Shown here: positions 6,155 to 8,067 of the stretch, in pieces
Layout of the letters: each line of letters opens with the position of its first letter
Numbering within the stretch: position 1 is the first letter of the stretch
Source of the DNA: Paludibacter sp.
Lineage (GTDB): Bacteria; Bacteroidota; Bacteroidia; Bacteroidales; Paludibacteraceae
DNA: 8,067 nt
NCBI GenBank assembly: GCA_009787075.1
Contig: WRGS01000166.1
Coordinates: 1-8,067 of the forward strand
Direction: 5' to 3'
Position numbers and translations under genes: made by a program
The notes under the pieces: model-generated
The model's database searches: none
Told to the model about the DNA's origin: nothing
What the model saw: only the letters and a program-made list of their open reading frames with translations

Positions 6155-6200
6155 TTTGTACGTCAAAAAATGAACTGTACAAAAATAGCGTATTTTTTTT
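6155..6200 (+). terminator. Weak hairpin plus T-run upstream of rsmD
   Basis: TTTGTAC (6155-6161) and GTACAAA (6177-6183) form a 7-bp stem with a 15-nt loop. Nine bases later comes a run of eight T residues (6193-6200). The stem is short and the gap to the T-run longer than usual, so this is a tentative terminator or attenuator for transcription from the -7 element at 6113-6120. Confidence 0.25.
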
Positions 6201-6239
6201 GAAAATATAAGCATCGCCGTAAAAACCAAATAAATTCCG

Positions 6240-6247
6240 TATTTTTG
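6240..6247 (+). promoter_or_regulatory. -7 element of the rsmD promoter
   Basis: TATTTTTG exactly matches TAnnTTTG and lies 33 nt before the rsmD ATG at 6281, a spacing like that of other genes in this window. No convincing -33 TTG is present. The alternative in-frame TTG start of rsmD at 6245 falls inside this element, which argues for the ATG as the true start. Confidence 0.5.
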
Positions 6248-6280
6248 CACAATAAATTCTTCTTTATTTATAAAAAAAAT

Positions 6281-6811
6281 ATGCGCATTATTTCAGGAAA
6301 ATTTAAAGGTCGTCGTCTGCAAGTGCCTGCAAACATAACCGCCCGCCCTACAACCGATTTTGCAAAAGAAGGACTGTTTAACTTTCTCAATAATTTTATT
6401 GATTTTGAGGAAATTACAGTGCTTGATTTGTTTGCGGGAACAGGCAGCATTTCACTTGAATTTATTTCGCGCGGCAGCAAAAAAGTTGTTGCCGTAGAAA
6501 ATTCCAAAACGCAGACAAATTTTATTTTACAAACAATTAAAACATTAGATATTAATAATTTAACACTTTTAAATACAAATGTTTTTCAATTTCTAAAAAC
6601 CTGTAAAATGTCTTTTGATTTGATTTTTGCCGACCCACCATACGACCACAACGACTTTGCACAAATTCCTGACAGTGTGTTAAATACGAATATTTTAAAT
6701 CCTGAAGGAATTTTTATTTTGGAACATTCTGCACATTACGATTTCTCTGCACATTCACATTTTAAAAGTCACAGAAAATATGGCAATGTGAATTTTAGCA
6801 TTTTTGAATAA
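6281..6811 (+). CDS. rsmD: 16S rRNA (guanine(966)-N2)-methyltransferase RsmD
   Basis: RsmD uses S-adenosylmethionine to methylate the 2-amino group of G966 (E. coli numbering) in 16S rRNA during small-subunit assembly. From the ATG at 6281 the protein is 176 aa, close to the family's usual size. It begins MRIISGKFKGRRLQVP, the characteristic RsmD N-terminus. RPTTDFAKEGLFN (22-34) is the conserved RNA-contacting segment, LDLFAGTGSISLE (48-60) is the SAM-binding motif I, AVEN (71-74) holds the acidic residue that binds the ribose of SAM, and ADPPY (117-121) is the catalytic DPPY motif. The longer frame from a TTG at 6245 would add twelve non-conserved residues overlapping the promoter and is rejected. 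The C-terminus is AT-rich and less conserved. The S41 peptidase follows after 43 bp with its own -7 element. Confidence 0.93.
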   Translation: MRIISGKFKGRRLQVPANITARPTTDFAKEGLFNFLNNFIDFEEITVLDLFAGTGSISLEFISRGSKKVVAVENSKTQTNFILQTIKTLDINNLTLLNTNVFQFLKTCKMSFDLIFADPPYDHNDFAQIPDSVLNTNILNPEGIFILEHSAHYDFSAHSHFKSHRKYGNVNFSIFE

Positions 6812-6820
6812 AATTTTCAG

Positions 6821-6828
6821 TAATTTTG
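6821..6828 (+). promoter_or_regulatory. -7 element of the S41 peptidase promoter
   Basis: TAATTTTG exactly matches TAnnTTTG, 26 nt before the ATG at 6855, in the 43-bp gap after rsmD. No clear TTG lies 19-21 nt upstream, so co-transcription with rsmD remains possible. Confidence 0.4.
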
Positions 6829-6854
6829 CCGCAAAAAAATTCAATTTATATTAT

Positions 6855-8067
6855 ATGAATAAAAAAACATGGCTTTGGGTAATGGTAATTTTCATTTCTG
6901 TAATGTTCGGGCTTATCGTTGGCAATCTGCTTGCATTCAGAAGTTCAAACAGCAGCGGTGCGGTTTCGCTGCCGCGTATTTTGCGTATTGAGAATAATAA
7001 AATCGGCGAAATGCTCGGACTTATCAACAAAAGTTATGTTGATACTATTGATATGCGCACTCTCGCCGAAGGGCTTGTCGTTGACCTCGCTTCCTCGCTC
7101 GACCCCCACTCCGTTTATATCCCCGCCAAAAATCTTGCCGATGTCAATAGCGACCTCGAAGGAACTTTCAGCGGAGTTGGAATTGAGTTTAATATTCAGC
7201 AGGATACGGTGATGATTGTGTCTGTTTTCAGCGGCGGACCTTCAGAAAAAGTCGGGCTTATGGCAGGCGACAGAATTATTGCCGTTAATAATTCAAATTT
7301 TACAGGTAAAACAATAAATAATGAGCGAGTTGTAAAAAATTTACGCGGCAAAAAAGGCACACAGGTAAAACTCACTGTCCGCCGCAACGGCACGCGCGAA
7401 AAATTAAACTTTTCGGTTACCCGCGGCGATATTCCTGTTAATTCAATTGTTGCAAGTTATATTATTGCGCCCGAAATTGGCTTTATCCGCGTTGATAAAT
7501 TTGGTGCGCGGACATATTCCGAGTTTCTGAATGCTTTGGCAACGCTTTACAATCAGGGCGCAAATAAATTTATAATCGATTTGCGCGAAAACACAGGCGG
7601 ATTTATGGAAGCGGCAATTGATATGGCAAACGAATTTTTACCGCGCGGACAAATGATTGTTTATGCCAAAGGACGTTCTTATCCGTATTTTGAAGCGCGG
7701 TCAGACGGCAAAGGAACTTGTATTGACTTTCCGTTGGCTGTGCTGATTGATGATTTTTCGGCTTCGGCGAGCGAAATTTTTGCAGGTGCAATGCAGGACA
7801 ACGACCGCGCGCTGATTATCGGTCGCCGCTCGTTTGGCAAAGGGCTTGTTCAGCAACAATTTGAACTTTCCGATAAATCGGCATTTAGAATGACCGTAGC
7901 GCGTTATTATACGCCCTCAGGACGATGTATTCAAAAATCATACACGCGAGGAAAAAGTTCTGACTACGACCACGAATTGATGGATAGATACAGGCACGGC
8001 GAGTTTTATAATGCCGACAGCGTGAAAATTAACGATTCGCTTAAATATAAAACCATTGGCGGACGAA
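6855..8067 (+). CDS. C-terminal processing peptidase, S41 family, partial
   Basis: The frame is open from the ATG at 6855 to the window edge (404 codons, no stop), so the C-terminus is missing. This is a periplasmic serine protease of the CtpA/Prc type that cleaves near protein C-termini. A single N-terminal membrane anchor or uncleaved signal (about 6-28, MNKKTWLWVMVIFISVMFG) is followed by a helical segment with LDPHSVYIP. A PDZ domain (about 105-190) contains FSGVGIEF and PSEKVGLMAGDRIIAVNN. The protease core includes IDLRENTGGFMEAA (241-254) and FSASASEIFAGAMQD. By spacing against E. coli Prc, Ser304 is the nucleophile, Lys329 (in SFGKG) the general base and Gln333 the third conserved residue. 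All are present, so it should be active. The ATG directly precedes the anchor and a -7 element lies 26 nt upstream. Substrates are unknown. Confidence 0.93.
   Translation, partial: MNKKTWLWVMVIFISVMFGLIVGNLLAFRSSNSSGAVSLPRILRIENNKIGEMLGLINKSYVDTIDMRTLAEGLVVDLASSLDPHSVYIPAKNLADVNSDLEGTFSGVGIEFNIQQDTVMIVSVFSGGPSEKVGLMAGDRIIAVNNSNFTGKTINNERVVKNLRGKKGTQVKLTVRRNGTREKLNFSVTRGDIPVNSIVASYIIAPEIGFIRVDKFGARTYSEFLNALATLYNQGANKFIIDLRENTGGFMEAAIDMANEFLPRGQMIVYAKGRSYPYFEARSDGKGTCIDFPLAVLIDDFSASASEIFAGAMQDNDRALIIGRRSFGKGLVQQQFELSDKSAFRMTVARYYTPSGRCIQKSYTRGKSSDYDHELMDRYRHGEFYNADSVKINDSLKYKTIGGR

Noticed and set aside
6180..6187. Minus-strand TATTTTTG that could drive gdhA
   Set aside because: It lies over 400 bp from the gdhA start and has no TTG at the -33 position. 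It also overlaps the inverted-repeat arm of the rsmD leader.
6170..6202. Ten-codon ATG frame in the rsmD leader as a leader peptide
   Set aside because: It is too short to separate from chance and has no regulatory amino-acid run. It lies over the weak hairpin's loop.
6245..6280. N-terminal extension of rsmD from a TTG codon
   Set aside because: The extra residues are not RsmD-like and the codon is part of the -7 element at 6240-6247. The ATG at 6281 begins the conserved MRIISGKFKG.

Overview
The window looks like a piece of a Bacteroidetes (Bacteroidota) chromosome. The protein variants are of the type I associate with that phylum: a glutamate dehydrogenase with an EISNMGCTPEA segment, an RsmD with RPTTDFAKEGLFN, and a HAD phosphatase with VVENAPLG. 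Genes lack Shine-Dalgarno sequences. Several promoters match the Bacteroidetes form, TTG/TTTG at -33 and TAnnTTTG at -7. Coding DNA is moderately AT-rich and the spacers are extremely AT-rich. No rRNA, tRNA, CRISPR array or transposase gene was seen.

Left part (1-4079), all on the minus strand: recG (ATP-dependent DNA helicase), then a secreted M23 peptidase with a C-terminal LysM domain behind its own promoter, then a HAD-family phosphatase 37 bp downstream, probably on the same transcript. Past the HAD gene lies a compact unit that may be a small gene: a consensus promoter overlapping the HAD stop, a 40-codon ORF (50-172), and an 18-bp hairpin with a T-run that begins at the ORF's stop codon. 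A perfect 15-bp inverted repeat lies inside the HAD 3' end, just upstream of that promoter.

Middle (4080-5766): a 195-bp inverted-repeat element without coding capacity (MITE-like, with a GTCATTGCGAGG / GAAGCAATCCAG hairpin core) sits between recG and the terminator of gdhA (glutamate dehydrogenase, minus strand).

Right part (5767-8067): a 514-bp spacer, very AT-rich over its first 350 bp, separates gdhA from two plus-strand genes, rsmD (16S rRNA guanine-N2 methyltransferase) and an S41 C-terminal processing peptidase that runs off the window end.

The main genes are housekeeping functions (DNA repair, cell wall, nitrogen assimilation, ribosome modification, periplasmic proteolysis) and do not form one pathway. 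I found no clear multi-gene novel system. The points most worth a second look are the possible small gene at the left edge with its nearby palindrome, the MITE-like element, and a possible short RNA upstream of rsmD.
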